DNA from: Macrococcoides caseolyticum | GTDB taxonomy: Bacteria > Bacillota > Bacilli > Staphylococcales > Staphylococcaceae | Length of the DNA stretch: 64,000 nucleotides | Reading direction: 5' to 3' | Assembly (NCBI RefSeq): GCF_021366795.1 | Contig: NZ_JAHCPS010000002.1 | Coordinates: 186,001-250,000 of the forward strand | Part shown: piece by piece, positions 43,300 through 54,104 of the stretch | Numbering within the stretch: position 1 is the stretch's first letter | How the letters are laid out: each line of letters opens with the position of its first letter | The notes under the pieces: model-generated | Told to the model about the DNA's origin: nothing | Database searches by the model: none | Seen by the model: only the letters and a program-made list of their open reading frames with translations | Made by a program: the position numbers and the translations under genes

Positions 43300-45921
43300 C
43301 TACTTTGCTTCATACCAGCTTTCACCTGAATTATATTCAACTTCTAGTGGTACGTTTAATGCTAAAGCATTTTCCATAATATCTTTGACAAATAAACTAA
43401 ATGCTTCGATTTCATCTTTTGGCACTTCAAATATTAATTCATCATGCACTTGTAATAACATCTTTGCTTTAAAGTTTGTTTCTTTGAGGACTTTATCAAA
43501 TTGTACCATCGCAAGTTTGATAATATCCGCTGCACTACCTTGAATAGGCGTATTCATTGCAGTACGCTCAGCAAATCCACGTAAGTTGAAGTTCCTACTT
43601 GTAATATCAGGGATGTAACGTCTTCTATGCATTAAAGTCGTGACATAACCATCTTGTTTCGCTTTTTGTATAATATCGTCCATATACTGCTTTACATTAG
43701 GAAAACTATCTAAATAATCATCAATAAATTTTTGTGCCGCCTTTCTTGTTATGCCTAAACTTTGGCTTAATCCGTAATCACTAATACCATATACAATTCC
43801 GAAGTTTACAGCCTTTGCCTGACGTCGCATATTACTTGTTACTTCTTCTTTAGATACATTAAAGACTTCCATTGCAGTCTTCGTATGAATATCAATCCCC
43901 TGTGTAAAAGCTTCCATCATACGCTTATCTTCTGTAATATGGGCAAGCACTCGCAATTCGATTTGAGAGTAATCAGCTGCAAAAATAACCATATCATCTC
44001 CACTAGGAACGAACGCTTTACGAATCTTACGTCCTTCTTCTAAGCGTACAGGGATGTTTTGTAAGTTTGGATCAATCGAAGATAAACGTCCTGTTTGTGC
44101 GATAACCTGATTAAATCGCGTATGAATTTTTCCATCCTCACCTATTAATTTCTGAAGGCCTTCAACATACGTTGACTGTAATTTTGATAATGTACGATAT
44201 ACTAGGATGTCATCAATAATCGGATGCTCACCCTGTAATTTTTCTAGTACATCTACTGCTGTTGAATAACCTGTTTTTGTTTTTTTAATGACAGGTAATT
44301 TTAATGTTTCAAATAAAATCACACCTAATTGTTTTGGTGAATTTACATTAAAATTCTGGCCAGCATGTGTATAAATACTTTCGGTTAATGTATTTAATCG
44401 TACTTGTATTTCCTTTTGCATATCCTGTAATGTTGATTGATTTACTTTAATGCCTTGCATCTCCATATCCGCTAATACGAAAGCAAGTGGTAATTCTAAT
44501 TCATCATGAAGTGCTAATTGTTCATAACTAATGAGTTTTTCCTGAATAAGGGGTGTAACATCATTGATTAAATTCACTTCATTGGCAATATGCTCTTTTA
44601 AGACGTTAAAGTCAGGTATATGTGCTTTCGAACCTTTCCCAAAGATATGATCATCTGATTCAACATAATTCAAACCAAATGCCTGTCCTACCTGCTGGAC
44701 ATCCACAACTGTTGTTGATGGGTTAAGCAGATAGTTTGCAAGCATCACATCAAACTGGATGCCTCGAATCTTTATCCCCAGTCGTTCAAACATAACTTTT
44801 ACCGCTTTCGCATCATACACATTTTTCTTTACCGCTTCATTTTCAAGTAACAAAACGAGCGATGTATTATTACATATTTCATCTGCCGGAATTACGAAAG
44901 TTAATCCTTGATAAATCAATCCAAGTGCAAGTATTTCATTTTTTAAGTAATTATCCTGATAACCTTTAAGATGCAGTGCAATAGTTTCAACATCTTCAAA
45001 TTGATAGTTTATATAATCATCTTGAATTGTTATGTCTTTATCACTTTCAATCTGGCTTGTAGTATCAATATGTTCAAGCATTTGTTTAAATTCAAGTTCT
45101 CTAAACAACTCAATTTTTTTCGTTTCATCTTTTTCTGGAATACGTGTGTCCTCAAGATTCACATCAATCGGTGCGTTGGTTTCAATGGTCGCGAGCTGCT
45201 TGCTCATCAGTGCATCCTGTTGATGATGCGTAAGATTTTCATTGAGTTTTTTTGCAGTGATTTTATCTAAATTAGCAATAACACCTTCAACAGTCCCATA
45301 TTCATGTAATAATTTAATTGCCGTTTTTTCACCGACACCTGGAACACCTGGAATATTATCTGATTTATCCCCCATTAGTCCTTTTAAATCAACTATTTTT
45401 TCAGCACCAAACCCATACTTTTCCTTTACAAATTCAGGCGTGTAACGATCTATATCTGTTACACCTTTTTTCGTATAGTACACTGTGACATAGTCATTGA
45501 CAAGCTGCGTTAAATCTCGGTCTCCAGTAACAATGATTGTTTCAATTTTATTTTCAGTCGCTTCTTTAGATAGTGTACCTATAATATCGTCGGCTTCGTA
45601 GTTATCTAATTCATAATGCTTGATTTGATACGCTTCAGCCAATCTTCTGATATGGGGAAATTGCTCACTTAATTCTTGTGGTGTTTTTTGGCGTCCACCT
45701 TTGTATTCACCAAACGTTTCATGTCTGAATGTTGTCTTACCTGCATCAAAAGCGATTAAGAAATGCGTCGGTTGTTCTTCTTTGATTAATTTTTCTAATA
45801 TCAATGTAAAACCATAAATTGCATTGGTATGCAGATCTGAAGCATTTTTAAGAAGTGGCAGTGCGTAAAACGCTCGAAACGCAATACTATTACCATCAAT
45901 TAAAATTAATTTTTCTTTCAT
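43300..45921 (-). CDS. polA: DNA polymerase I
   Basis: 873 residues in three parts: 5'-3' exonuclease (about 1-290; IDGNSIAFRAFYALP, ADDIIGTL, TGDRDLTQLV, GLMGDKSDNIPGVPGVGEKTA), a vestigial 3'-5' exonuclease region (about 310-470) lacking the DxE metal motif as in Bacillus, and the polymerase (motif A DYSQIELRVLAHI, motif B RRQAKAVNFGIVYG, motif C LLQVHDELIFEVP). Normal length. Proofreading activity is therefore not expected. Confidence 0.97.
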   Translation of the reverse strand: MKEKLILIDGNSIAFRAFYALPLLKNASDLHTNAIYGFTLILEKLIKEEQPTHFLIAFDAGKTTFRHETFGEYKGGRQKTPQELSEQFPHIRRLAEAYQIKHYELDNYEADDIIGTLSKEATENKIETIIVTGDRDLTQLVNDYVTVYYTKKGVTDIDRYTPEFVKEKYGFGAEKIVDLKGLMGDKSDNIPGVPGVGEKTAIKLLHEYGTVEGVIANLDKITAKKLNENLTHHQQDALMSKQLATIETNAPIDVNLEDTRIPEKDETKKIELFRELEFKQMLEHIDTTSQIESDKDITIQDDYINYQFEDVETIALHLKGYQDNYLKNEILALGLIYQGLTFVIPADEICNNTSLVLLLENEAVKKNVYDAKAVKVMFERLGIKIRGIQFDVMLANYLLNPSTTVVDVQQVGQAFGLNYVESDDHIFGKGSKAHIPDFNVLKEHIANEVNLINDVTPLIQEKLISYEQLALHDELELPLAFVLADMEMQGIKVNQSTLQDMQKEIQVRLNTLTESIYTHAGQNFNVNSPKQLGVILFETLKLPVIKKTKTGYSTAVDVLEKLQGEHPIIDDILVYRTLSKLQSTYVEGLQKLIGEDGKIHTRFNQVIAQTGRLSSIDPNLQNIPVRLEEGRKIRKAFVPSGDDMVIFAADYSQIELRVLAHITEDKRMMEAFTQGIDIHTKTAMEVFNVSKEEVTSNMRRQAKAVNFGIVYGISDYGLSQSLGITRKAAQKFIDDYLDSFPNVKQYMDDIIQKAKQDGYVTTLMHRRRYIPDITSRNFNLRGFAERTAMNTPIQGSAADIIKLAMVQFDKVLKETNFKAKMLLQVHDELIFEVPKDEIEAFSLFVKDIMENALALNVPLEVEYNSGESWYEAK

Positions 45922-46001
45922 TTGTTTACCTCCATTATATGTCCCTTCTAGTCTATCACATCTTGATTATGAGACACATTGTTAACAATGGATTTACACA
46001 T

Positions 46002-46042
46002 AAAAAAACACAAGTGATTGCTTCAGGATCACTTGTGTTTTG
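46002..46042. terminator. Terminator between phoR and polA
   Basis: Stem AAAACACAAGTGAT with ATCACTTGTGTTTT, T runs on both sides. Separates phoPR from polA on the minus strand. Confidence 0.85.
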
Positions 46043-46127
46043 TTTCTAAAATGAAGGGGTCTATTAATGATTATAATTCAATAATGTAAATCTAATGTAA
46101 AAATGACGTGAAGTTTCATTAATTTTA

Positions 46128-47843
46128 TTAATAGATATGCTGTTTTAATATCACTCTAAAGGTTGTTCCTACACCAACTTCACTTTCAACTTCTATTTCG
46201 CCTTTAAAAACTTCGACAATATGTTTCACAATTGCGAGACCTAAACCCGTACCTCCTGAATCACGACTTCGCGCTTTATCCACACGATAGAATCGTTCGA
46301 ATATTCGCATTTGTTCTTCTGGTTCTATGCCAATCCCCTGATCAGTAATTTCCAGAATACAATTTCTATTCTTCTGATAAACTTTTACAGTAATTTCTGC
46401 ATCATCATACGAATAGTTAATTGCATTCGATAATAAATTAATGACAACTTGCTTTAATTTACTTGGTTCAGCAAGCACAAATAAATCTTTTTCAAAATCA
46501 AGATTGAATTTAATATTTTTCTTTTCAGCAAGCGGGTGTACAACTTCTACACTATTAAACACTTTCTGAGCTAAATTGACTTTAGTCATTTCGAAATGAT
46601 TTGCCTGTTCAATTTTTGATAGTTCCAGCAGTTCACTCACAAGCACTTGTATTCTATTTGATTCTTTTAAAATGATATCTAAGAACATATCTAACATCTC
46701 AGGTTCATTTTTAGCACCATCAATGAGCGTTTCAGTAAATCCTTTTATGCTTGTAATAGGTGTTTTTAATTCATGAGAAACATTTGCAACAAAATCTTTA
46801 CGCATTTGTTCAAGTGACTTTAATTGTGTGATATCATGTAACACAATTACGATACCTTCAATTTTCTTCCTCTTTTTAGAAAGTACTGGAACGACTGCTA
46901 CATCAAAATATTTCTTATGCACACTAACCGTGATATTAAGCGTTTCATTAACAGGTTTTTCCGTCGCAATCGCTTCTTTTATCATTTGTTTAATCGATTG
47001 GTTTTGAATAACTGTTTCATAATGTCCATATTCAATAGGCTGTCGTTGATTGAACAAGTTAATATATGTTTCATTGGCAATCGCAACTTCTCCATGATTA
47101 TTGACCAGCATTGTAGCACTTGGAATATTTTGAAGCGTTGTTTCAAGGCGATTTCGTTGAAGCTTTTGCTCATTATTTAAATCCTGCAATGTTCTTGCAA
47201 GTATGTTTGTTGACTTAAATAAATCTTTCGTTTCAGTCACACTACTTTCCGGTACACGTACTTTATAATTACCTTCAGCGAGTAACTTAGAAGCATACGT
47301 CACTTCCTTAATAGGTTGAATATAGCTCTTATTGATATAGCGTACAATAATTAATATGACTGGAATCATAAATAGTAAAGCAAAACAAAAGAAACGTATG
47401 ATGGTATACTCAACATCTTTAACAGTCTTATTATCGCTCAAGATATAAACCGTGTTTTTTTGTTTATAACGCATTAAACTTTTTTCATCTTTTCCATCAT
47501 ATCTATAGTTCACTTTATTATCATTCTTTATCGTATACTTATGGATAAATTTATCGAATTGTTTTTTTGATATGCCTGCTGTTTTATATAATATTTCACC
47601 TTTTGAATCAAGAATTAATATTGAACTTTGATAAGATTCTTCGTAAGATTGAATTAATTGCTTAACATGTACGTCGCCACTTACGTACGCATCAAAAATC
47701 TTTGCATCTTTTTCAAGGGTTGCTTTATCTAATGAGATTAATTGTTCAGAGATAGTCAGATGCAAAAGTGTGCCTACGATAAGAAAACTTACAACAATAA
47801 ATGTTGTAAGCATCAGTAACAATTTACTCTTAAAACTAATCAT
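46128..47843 (-). CDS. phoR: Sensor histidine kinase PhoR
   Basis: 571 residues: TM1 about 8-28, extracellular sensor part 29-148, TM2 about 150-168, HAMP about 170-222, PAS about 228-340, HisKA with phosphoacceptor His357 in FVANVSHELKTPITS, then HATPase_c with N box NLLSNAINYSYD and G boxes DQGIGIEPEEQ and GTGLGLAIVK. Phosphate-starvation sensor by partner and position (mdh-phoP-phoR-polA). Overlaps phoP by 8 bases. Confidence 0.93.
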   Translation of the reverse strand: MISFKSKLLLMLTTFIVVSFLIVGTLLHLTISEQLISLDKATLEKDAKIFDAYVSGDVHVKQLIQSYEESYQSSILILDSKGEILYKTAGISKKQFDKFIHKYTIKNDNKVNYRYDGKDEKSLMRYKQKNTVYILSDNKTVKDVEYTIIRFFCFALLFMIPVILIIVRYINKSYIQPIKEVTYASKLLAEGNYKVRVPESSVTETKDLFKSTNILARTLQDLNNEQKLQRNRLETTLQNIPSATMLVNNHGEVAIANETYINLFNQRQPIEYGHYETVIQNQSIKQMIKEAIATEKPVNETLNITVSVHKKYFDVAVVPVLSKKRKKIEGIVIVLHDITQLKSLEQMRKDFVANVSHELKTPITSIKGFTETLIDGAKNEPEMLDMFLDIILKESNRIQVLVSELLELSKIEQANHFEMTKVNLAQKVFNSVEVVHPLAEKKNIKFNLDFEKDLFVLAEPSKLKQVVINLLSNAINYSYDDAEITVKVYQKNRNCILEITDQGIGIEPEEQMRIFERFYRVDKARSRDSGGTGLGLAIVKHIVEVFKGEIEVESEVGVGTTFRVILKQHIY

Positions 47844-48549
47844 TACGCTTTGGATTCTCTAATTTATAACCGAGACCACGTACGGTTTTAATGTATTGTG
47901 GCTGTTTAGGGTTATCTTCAATCTTCTCACGCAAGTGACTAATATGAACATCGACAATACGACTGTCACCGGCAAACTCATAATTCCAAACTGAGTTAAG
48001 CATATGTTCTCTTGTAATCACTCGGCCCTGTCGTTCAATTAAATAAATGAGTAATTCAAATTCTTTAGGTGTCAAATCCAGTAATTCATCATTGCGATAT
48101 GCTTCAAAATGTTCAGGTAATACTTTAATTTTCCCTATAATAATTTCTTTATTGTCTTTTTCTTCTTCAATCATCTTCAATGCATTTGAACGACGAAGTA
48201 TTGCTTTAATACGTGCAATCACTTCTCTCGGAGAAAATGGTTTTGTCATGTAATCATCTGCACCTAATTCTAATCCAAGCACTTTATCAAATTCATCATC
48301 TTTTGCTGTAAGCATTAATATTGGTACTTGATTTTTCTCGTTACGGACAGATTTACATACTTCTACGCCATCCATTTTAGGTAACATTAAATCCAGTACA
48401 ACGATATCTGGTTTTTCTGTAAAGATTTTTTCTAAACCTTCTTGGCCGTCATAAGCTGTTACGACCTCAAATCCTGATTGCTGCAAATTATATTGTAACA
48501 ACGTCACGATTGATTGTTCATCGTCTACTACTAAAACTTTCTGACTCAT
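47836..48549 (-). CDS. phoP: Response regulator PhoP (OmpR family)
   Basis: 237 residues. Receiver domain with acidic Asp9/Asp10, phosphoacceptor Asp53 in VVLDLMLPKMDG, Thr and Lys in MLTAK and MTKPFSPRE; C-terminal winged helix (LTPKEFELLIYLIERQGRVITREHML, RIVDVHISHLREKIE, IKTVRGLGYKLE). Same-operon partner of phoR. Start ATG behind GGAGGG. Confidence 0.94.
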   Translation of the reverse strand: MSQKVLVVDDEQSIVTLLQYNLQQSGFEVVTAYDGQEGLEKIFTEKPDIVVLDLMLPKMDGVEVCKSVRNEKNQVPILMLTAKDDEFDKVLGLELGADDYMTKPFSPREVIARIKAILRRSNALKMIEEEKDNKEIIIGKIKVLPEHFEAYRNDELLDLTPKEFELLIYLIERQGRVITREHMLNSVWNYEFAGDSRIVDVHISHLREKIEDNPKQPQYIKTVRGLGYKLENPKRND

Positions 48550-48697
48550 CCAATCCCTCCAAATAATTATACAAATTTATTATATCTTAAAAGATTATTG
48601 AATGGCTACACCAAATCAACATTCTTCAAGGTATATAAGAATAATTTACACAATCTTTACAAACCGGAGAGTTAGATTAAAAATTGAGTAAAACCAA

Positions 48698-49630
48698 TTA
48701 TTTTAAACTTTGTATTGTAGCTTTTACTGCTTCTGCAGAAATATCGAATGCTTTTTGTTCGTCCTCTGTTAAATTCAGCGTAACAATCTTCTCAATGCCA
48801 TTTTTACCAATCACCACAGGTACACCAATATAAATATCTTTATGTGAATATTCACCGTTTAAATAAGCAATCGCAGGCACAACGTGCTGATGATCATTCA
48901 GAATTGCCTCAGTCATTTCAATCATTGCTGCTGCAGGTGCAAAATATGCAGAACCTGTTCCTAGTAAGTTGACTATTTCTGCACCACCATTACGTGTTCT
49001 TTCAACGATAGCGTCAAGTGTGCTGTCGTCTAATAAATCGGTTAATGGAACGCCACTCACTGAAGAATAACGCAATAATGGTACCATCGTGTCACCATGC
49101 CCTCCCAATACAAATCCTGTTACATCTGTAACAGCTACATTTAATTGTTCAGCTACAAAAGTTCTAAAACGTGCTGTATCAAGTATCCCTGATTGCCCTA
49201 TTACACGATTTGCATTAAAACCAGACGCTTTATAAACCGCATAAGTCATTGCATCAACGGGATTTGTCAGTACAATAATCACGCAATCGGGTGAATATTT
49301 TACAATTTCTCTTGTCGCAGTTTCAACAATCGACTGATTCGTTTGTATTAATTCGTCTCGTGACATGCCTGGTTTCCGTGCTATACCTGATGTTATTAAC
49401 ACAATATCAGAATTGCTTGTATCTTCATATTGGTTAGATGCTTTTATATTAACATTTTGGTTGAGTAGTGGCATTGATTGTAAAATATCAAGTGCTTTTC
49501 CTGATGTCGGATCTAAACTTCCATATGTGTCAACAAGTACAATATCACCTAACCCTTTTGAAGCAGCAATAAATGCAGCAGTTGAACCTGTAAAACCACT
49601 ACCTACAATCGAAATTTTCTTTTTTGTCAT
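48698..49630 (-). CDS. mdh: Malate dehydrogenase (LDH-like)
   Basis: NAD-dependent malate/oxaloacetate conversion; 310 residues. Rossmann GSGFTGS, Asp34 (VLVDTYG) pointing to NAD, the substrate-loop [11 protein letters not shown] that marks malate rather than lactate dehydrogenase, and catalytic GGHGDTMVP. Follows icd and citZ on the same strand, the Bacillus arrangement, although a strong terminator lies between icd and mdh. Confidence 0.92.
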   Translation of the reverse strand: MTKKKISIVGSGFTGSTAAFIAASKGLGDIVLVDTYGSLDPTSGKALDILQSMPLLNQNVNIKASNQYEDTSNSDIVLITSGIARKPGMSRDELIQTNQSIVETATREIVKYSPDCVIIVLTNPVDAMTYAVYKASGFNANRVIGQSGILDTARFRTFVAEQLNVAVTDVTGFVLGGHGDTMVPLLRYSSVSGVPLTDLLDDSTLDAIVERTRNGGAEIVNLLGTGSAYFAPAAAMIEMTEAILNDHQHVVPAIAYLNGEYSHKDIYIGVPVVIGKNGIEKIVTLNLTEDEQKAFDISAEAVKATIQSLK

Positions 49631-49648
49631 GTTAACGCCTCTCCTTCT

Positions 49649-49696
49649 AAAAAAAGGATAGTAAACATGAAATTACATTCATCTTACTATCCTTTA
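49649..49696 (-). terminator. Intrinsic terminator between icd and mdh
   Basis: Perfect 12-pair stem AAAGGATAGTAA/TTACTATCCTTT with a 19-base loop, T run toward mdh. Confidence 0.8.
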
Positions 49697-49718
49697 TTTA
49701 AAGATTTTATTTTCAAAA

Positions 49719-50981
49719 TTACATATTTTTGATTAACTCATCTGCAAATGCTGAACATTTAACTTCTGTAGCACCTTCCATTAAACGCGCAAAATCATAA
49801 GTTACAACCTTAGATGCAATTGTTTTTTCCATAGATTTAGTAATTAAGACGCCAGCTTCTTTCCACCCTAAATGGTCTAATAATAAGACGCCACTTAAAA
49901 TAACTGAAGAAGGGTTCACTTTATCTAAACCTGCATATTTAGGAGCTGTACCATGTGTTGCTTCAAAAATTGCATGTCCAGTTTCATAGTTAATATTAGC
50001 ACCTGGAGCAATACCAATACCACCAACTTGTGCTGCTAAAGCGTCACTAATATAGTCTCCATTTAAATTCATTGTAGCAACAACATCAAACTCAGCAGGA
50101 CGTGTTAGGATTTGTTGTAAGAAAATATCAGCAATCGAATCTTTAATTAATAATTTACCCGCTAGAAGCGCATCATTTTGTGCTTGATCTGCAGCTTCAG
50201 TACCTTGTTCAGCTTTAATTTTATCATATTGATTCCATGTAAAGACTTTATCACCAAATTCACGTTCAGCTAAATCGTAACCCCATTGTTTGAACGCACC
50301 TTCAGTAAATTTCATAATATTTCCTTTATGAACGAGCGTTACAGATTTACGACCTTGTTCAATCGCATAATTAATTGCAGCACGCACTAAACGCTCAGTA
50401 CCTTCTTTAGAAACCGGCTTAATACCGATACCTGACGTTTCAGGGAAACGGATATTTTTAGCGCCCATTTCATTTTCTAAGAATTCAATAACTTTCTTTA
50501 CTTCATCAGATCCTTCTTTGTATTCAATACCGGCGTAAATATCTTCAGTATTTTCACGGAAAATAACCATATCTGTATCTTCAGGTCGCTTTACTGGTGA
50601 AGGCACACCTTCAAAATAACGTACCGGGCGAAGACATACGAATAAATCTAATTCTTGACGTAGTGCAACATTAAGAGAGCGAATACCTCCACCGATTGGT
50701 GTTGTTAATGGACCTTTAATTGCAATTAAATACTCATCAATCGTATCTAAAGTAGCTTGAGGTAACCATTCTCCAGTGTTATCAAAAGCTTTTTGACCAG
50801 CTAATACTTCTTTCCACTCGATTTTCTTTTCCCCGTTATATGCTTTCTCTACTGCTGCATCTAATACGCGAACCGCTGCATTCCAAATATCAGGACCAGT
50901 GCCATCACCGATGATATAAGGTACAATTGGATTATTGGGTACATTTAATACACCATTAGAATTCGTAATTTTTTCAGCCAT
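49719..50981 (-). CDS. icd: Isocitrate dehydrogenase (NADP)
   Basis: 420 residues; oxidative decarboxylation of isocitrate to 2-oxoglutarate. The phosphorylatable substrate loop reads [29 protein letters not shown], and [38 protein letters not shown] and HGTAPKYAG are intact. Start ATG 50981 ([10 protein letters not shown]) follows GGAGGC; the frame from 51002 contains that site. Between mdh and citZ. Confidence 0.95.
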   Translation of the reverse strand: MAEKITNSNGVLNVPNNPIVPYIIGDGTGPDIWNAAVRVLDAAVEKAYNGEKKIEWKEVLAGQKAFDNTGEWLPQATLDTIDEYLIAIKGPLTTPIGGGIRSLNVALRQELDLFVCLRPVRYFEGVPSPVKRPEDTDMVIFRENTEDIYAGIEYKEGSDEVKKVIEFLENEMGAKNIRFPETSGIGIKPVSKEGTERLVRAAINYAIEQGRKSVTLVHKGNIMKFTEGAFKQWGYDLAEREFGDKVFTWNQYDKIKAEQGTEAADQAQNDALLAGKLLIKDSIADIFLQQILTRPAEFDVVATMNLNGDYISDALAAQVGGIGIAPGANINYETGHAIFEATHGTAPKYAGLDKVNPSSVILSGVLLLDHLGWKEAGVLITKSMEKTIASKVVTYDFARLMEGATEVKCSAFADELIKNM

Positions 50982-51073
50982 TATGATTGCCTCCAGTTTC
51001 ATTATTTTGATTTTTACATTATATATTATAGACAGATTGGACTTTCATAAATCAAACACTTGCATGTTTTCTA

Positions 51074-52192
51074 TTATCTTTCTTCTATCGGAACATATTT
51101 ACGACCCACTTCACCAACATATGTTGCACGTGGACGAATAATACGATTATCACTATATTGCTCTAATATATGTGCAATCCAACCAGCAGTTCTTGACACT
51201 GCAAAAATAGGTGTAAATAAATCATGTTCAATACCCATAGAATGGTATACAGTAGCTGAATAAAAATCAACGTTAGGCAATAAACCTTTTTCTTCTTTTA
51301 AAATGTCTGCAATTTTAACTGACATATCAAATAATTCTTTTTGACCCGTTTCGTCTGTAATTTTACGTGACATCTCTTTTAAATATTTCGCACGTGGATC
51401 TCCATTTTTATAAACACGATGACCAAAGCCCATAATTTTTTCTTTCTTTTCTAGTTTATCTGCAACATATGCATCAACATTATCAAGTGAACCAATTTCA
51501 CTTAACATCTTCATTACCTGCTCATTTGCGCCACCATGTAATGGTCCTTTCAGCGCTCCTGCTGCAGCAACGACACCCGAATAAATATCAGATAAAGTAG
51601 AAACTGCAACTCGCGCTGTAAATGTAGATGCATTTAACTCATGATCTGCATGTAGGATTAAAGCTTTATTAAACCCTTCTTCTTGTACTTCTGTTGGCTC
51701 CTCACCAAATAACATATATAAGAAGTTTGCTGCATAACTCAAGTCTTCTTTCGGTTTAATCACTTCTTTCCCTTGTCGAACACGTGCAAATGCAGCGACG
51801 AGCGAAGCCACTTTCGCTTGTATACGAATTGCTTTATTCATATGTGCATCCTCATTAAACTCATCAGCTCTTGGATCAAAGTGTGCTAAGTATGATAAAG
51901 ATGTACGTAAGCCAGTCATAGGATGAACATGATCTGCTGCATAATCTTCAAAATGACTATACATTCTCGGATGTAACGTCATATTTTCAAATAATTCTTT
52001 TCTAAATTGTGCAAGTTCTTCAGCATTCGGTAATCTGAAGTTCCATAATAAGAATACCACTTCTTCAAACTGCGCATTCTCAGTTAAATCGTCAATTTCA
52101 TACCCAGCATAAGTTAATTGATCTCCAATAATAGAACTTACTTTTGTATTTGAAGCGACGATTCCTTCAAGGCCCTTTACTAACTCTGCCAT
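51074..52192 (-). CDS. citZ: Citrate synthase
   Basis: 372 residues, the short Firmicutes type. Catalytic His residues in HADHELNAS and GFGHRVYKNGDPRA, the Asp in the C-terminal region NVDFYSATVYHSMG. Start ATG 52192 (MAELVKGLEG) behind AAAGGGGAG; upstream residues of the longer frame have no binding site. Promoter TTCACA-17-TATAAT at 52253-52281. First gene of citZ-icd-mdh. Confidence 0.95.
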   Translation of the reverse strand: MAELVKGLEGIVASNTKVSSIIGDQLTYAGYEIDDLTENAQFEEVVFLLWNFRLPNAEELAQFRKELFENMTLHPRMYSHFEDYAADHVHPMTGLRTSLSYLAHFDPRADEFNEDAHMNKAIRIQAKVASLVAAFARVRQGKEVIKPKEDLSYAANFLYMLFGEEPTEVQEEGFNKALILHADHELNASTFTARVAVSTLSDIYSGVVAAAGALKGPLHGGANEQVMKMLSEIGSLDNVDAYVADKLEKKEKIMGFGHRVYKNGDPRAKYLKEMSRKITDETGQKELFDMSVKIADILKEEKGLLPNVDFYSATVYHSMGIEHDLFTPIFAVSRTAGWIAHILEQYSDNRIIRPRATYVGEVGRKYVPIEER

Positions 52193-52252
52193 TATTAACT
52201 CCCCTTTGCACCATATTTTTGTTATGCCCAATGTAACGGCTTTCACAACTTA

Positions 52253-52281
52253 ATTATATCCAAAGTATATCCTTTTGTGAA
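52253..52281 (-). promoter_or_regulatory. Promoter of citZ
   Basis: TTCACA (52276-52281), 17-base spacer, TATAAT (52253-52258). Confidence 0.65.
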
Positions 52282-52499
52282 TGAATTAGGAACTTAGAAA
52301 ATATTTATCTTTCTTGATAACTTTTACTTATAGCTCATTTAAAAAACGAAAAGTACTGATAACGCTTTATATAAAAAGCAAAAATCATTTTCAAATTTTA
52401 TATGCAATGAATATGTTTATATAATACATTTCTACGTAAATTGCTAACAAATAAATATTAACTTATTCTTAGAAATATTAAGAATATTTAAAAAAGTAT

Positions 52500-52528
52500 T
52501 TGTAATTTGAGAATAATAATAAGATAAT
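52500..52528 (+). promoter_or_regulatory. Possible promoter of the amino acid permease
   Basis: TTGTAA (52500-52505), 17-base spacer, GATAAT (52523-52528). A palindrome TATTCTTA (52464-52471)/TAAGAATA (52479-52486) lies just upstream and may be an operator. Confidence 0.45.
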
Positions 52529-52559
52529 AAAATTACTTTAGGAGAAAAGGGGATTTATT

Positions 52560-53975
52560 ATGTCGAAACATCATCGTAAGATTGAAGACAATAATGATTT
52601 GCAAAGATCATTATCCAATCGTCATATTCAGTTAATTGCGATTGGGGGCGCAATTGGTACTGGATTATTCTTAGGCGCTGGTAAATCAATACATTTAGCT
52701 GGGCCATCAATATTACTTACCTATCTCATTATTGGTTTATTCCTATTCTTATTCATGAGAGCTTTGGGAGAGCTTTTACTATCAAATTTAAATTACCATT
52801 CATTTACTGATATCGCTCGAGACTATTTAGGTGACTTTGCAGGTTATATTACGGGTTGGACTTATTGGTTCTGCTGGGTAGTAACTGGTATGGCAGAAGT
52901 CACAGCCATCGCGAAGTATGTACAATTCTGGTGGCCAGACTTTCCAACATGGCTATCATCATTACTTTGTATTTTAGTCTTAATGTTCTTAAATTTATTA
53001 ACTGCTAAATTATTCGGAGAACTTGAGTTCTGGTTTGCATTAATTAAAGTCATTACAATCATTGCTTTAATTGTGACAGGGGTTGTATTACTGTTCATTG
53101 GATTCAAGACAAATTTCGGAACAGCTACAATTACTAATCTTTGGTCACATGGAGGGTGCTTCCCAAATGGAACAAATGGGTTCTTACTGAGCTTCCAAAT
53201 GGCGATCTTTAGTTTCGTAGGTATTGAATTAATCGGTGTCACAGCAGGTGAAGCACAAGATCCTGAAAAAACACTACCACGCGCTATCAATAGTGTACCA
53301 ATGCGTATCGTGTTATTCTATATTGGTTCATTAATTATCATTATGAGTATCACACCTTGGGATAAAATTGATCCAAATGAAAGTCCTTTCGTTAAATTCT
53401 TTGGATTAATTGGTATTGGATTTGCAGCAAGTTTAATTAATTTTGTCGTTATCACCTCTGCAGCATCATCATGTAACAGTGGAATTTTCTCTAATAGCCG
53501 TATGTTATTTGGTTTAAGTAAGAATTACTCAAAAGGAAACGACAGCTTCTTCCAAAGAACCAATAAAGCTGGTGTGCCGGCGAATGCGGTTGTATTTTCA
53601 AGTGTATTATTACTGCTATCTGTTTTATTAAACTATATAATGCCTAATGCAAATGCAGTATTTACACTAGTGACAACAGTAGCGACAGTATTCTTTATCG
53701 TTGTATGGTCAATTATACTCGCAGCATATTTAGTGTACCTAAAAAAGAGACCAGAATTACATCGTAAAAGTACTTACAAAATGCCTGGTGGGAAAATCTC
53801 AGCTATCGCAATCCTAGTATTCTTCGTGTTTATGTTTGGTCTTCTCTTTATGGCTGAAGATACACGTATGGGATTATTCGTATCACCACTCTGGTTTATA
53901 TTATTAGCAGTAATGTATGCAGTACAAGGTGGATTTAACAAGGATAACTTCGATCCTCATAATTATCATAATTAA
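52560..53975 (+). CDS. Amino acid permease (APC; CycA/D-serine-alanine-glycine type)
   Basis: 471 residues, about twelve membrane segments. Signature IAIGGAIGTGLFLGAGKSIHLAGPSI, the Trp-rich GWTYWFCWVVTGMAEVTA and GVTAGEAQDPEKTLPRAINSVP are those of the AAT subgroup; the loop sequence is closest in character to CycA (D-alanine, D-serine, glycine). Specificity not proven. Start ATG 52560 behind AGGAGAAAAGG. Monocistronic. Confidence 0.85.
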   Translation: MSKHHRKIEDNNDLQRSLSNRHIQLIAIGGAIGTGLFLGAGKSIHLAGPSILLTYLIIGLFLFLFMRALGELLLSNLNYHSFTDIARDYLGDFAGYITGWTYWFCWVVTGMAEVTAIAKYVQFWWPDFPTWLSSLLCILVLMFLNLLTAKLFGELEFWFALIKVITIIALIVTGVVLLFIGFKTNFGTATITNLWSHGGCFPNGTNGFLLSFQMAIFSFVGIELIGVTAGEAQDPEKTLPRAINSVPMRIVLFYIGSLIIIMSITPWDKIDPNESPFVKFFGLIGIGFAASLINFVVITSAASSCNSGIFSNSRMLFGLSKNYSKGNDSFFQRTNKAGVPANAVVFSSVLLLLSVLLNYIMPNANAVFTLVTTVATVFFIVVWSIILAAYLVYLKKRPELHRKSTYKMPGGKISAIAILVFFVFMFGLLFMAEDTRMGLFVSPLWFILLAVMYAVQGGFNKDNFDPHNYHN

Positions 53976-54029
53976 ATCATTGAAGGCGTGAGTATACTAT
54001 AAACTATATTTTTAGGCTCCTCACCCACA

Positions 54030-54066
54030 AAAAAAGAAGGTATGAATAAATTCATACCTTCTTTAA
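54030..54066. terminator. Bidirectional terminator, permease and pyk
   Basis: Perfect stem AAAGAAGGTATGAAT with ATTCATACCTTCTTT and a 1-2 base loop; A/T runs both sides. Confidence 0.85.
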
Positions 54067-54104
54067 TAATTTATTAATGTGCTCAACACATTTCACTCTA
54101 ACTA

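Noticed and set aside
52862-53290. Minus-strand 142-codon frame inside the amino acid permease
   Set aside because: Antisense shadow of the membrane protein gene; no ribosome binding site or recognisable product.
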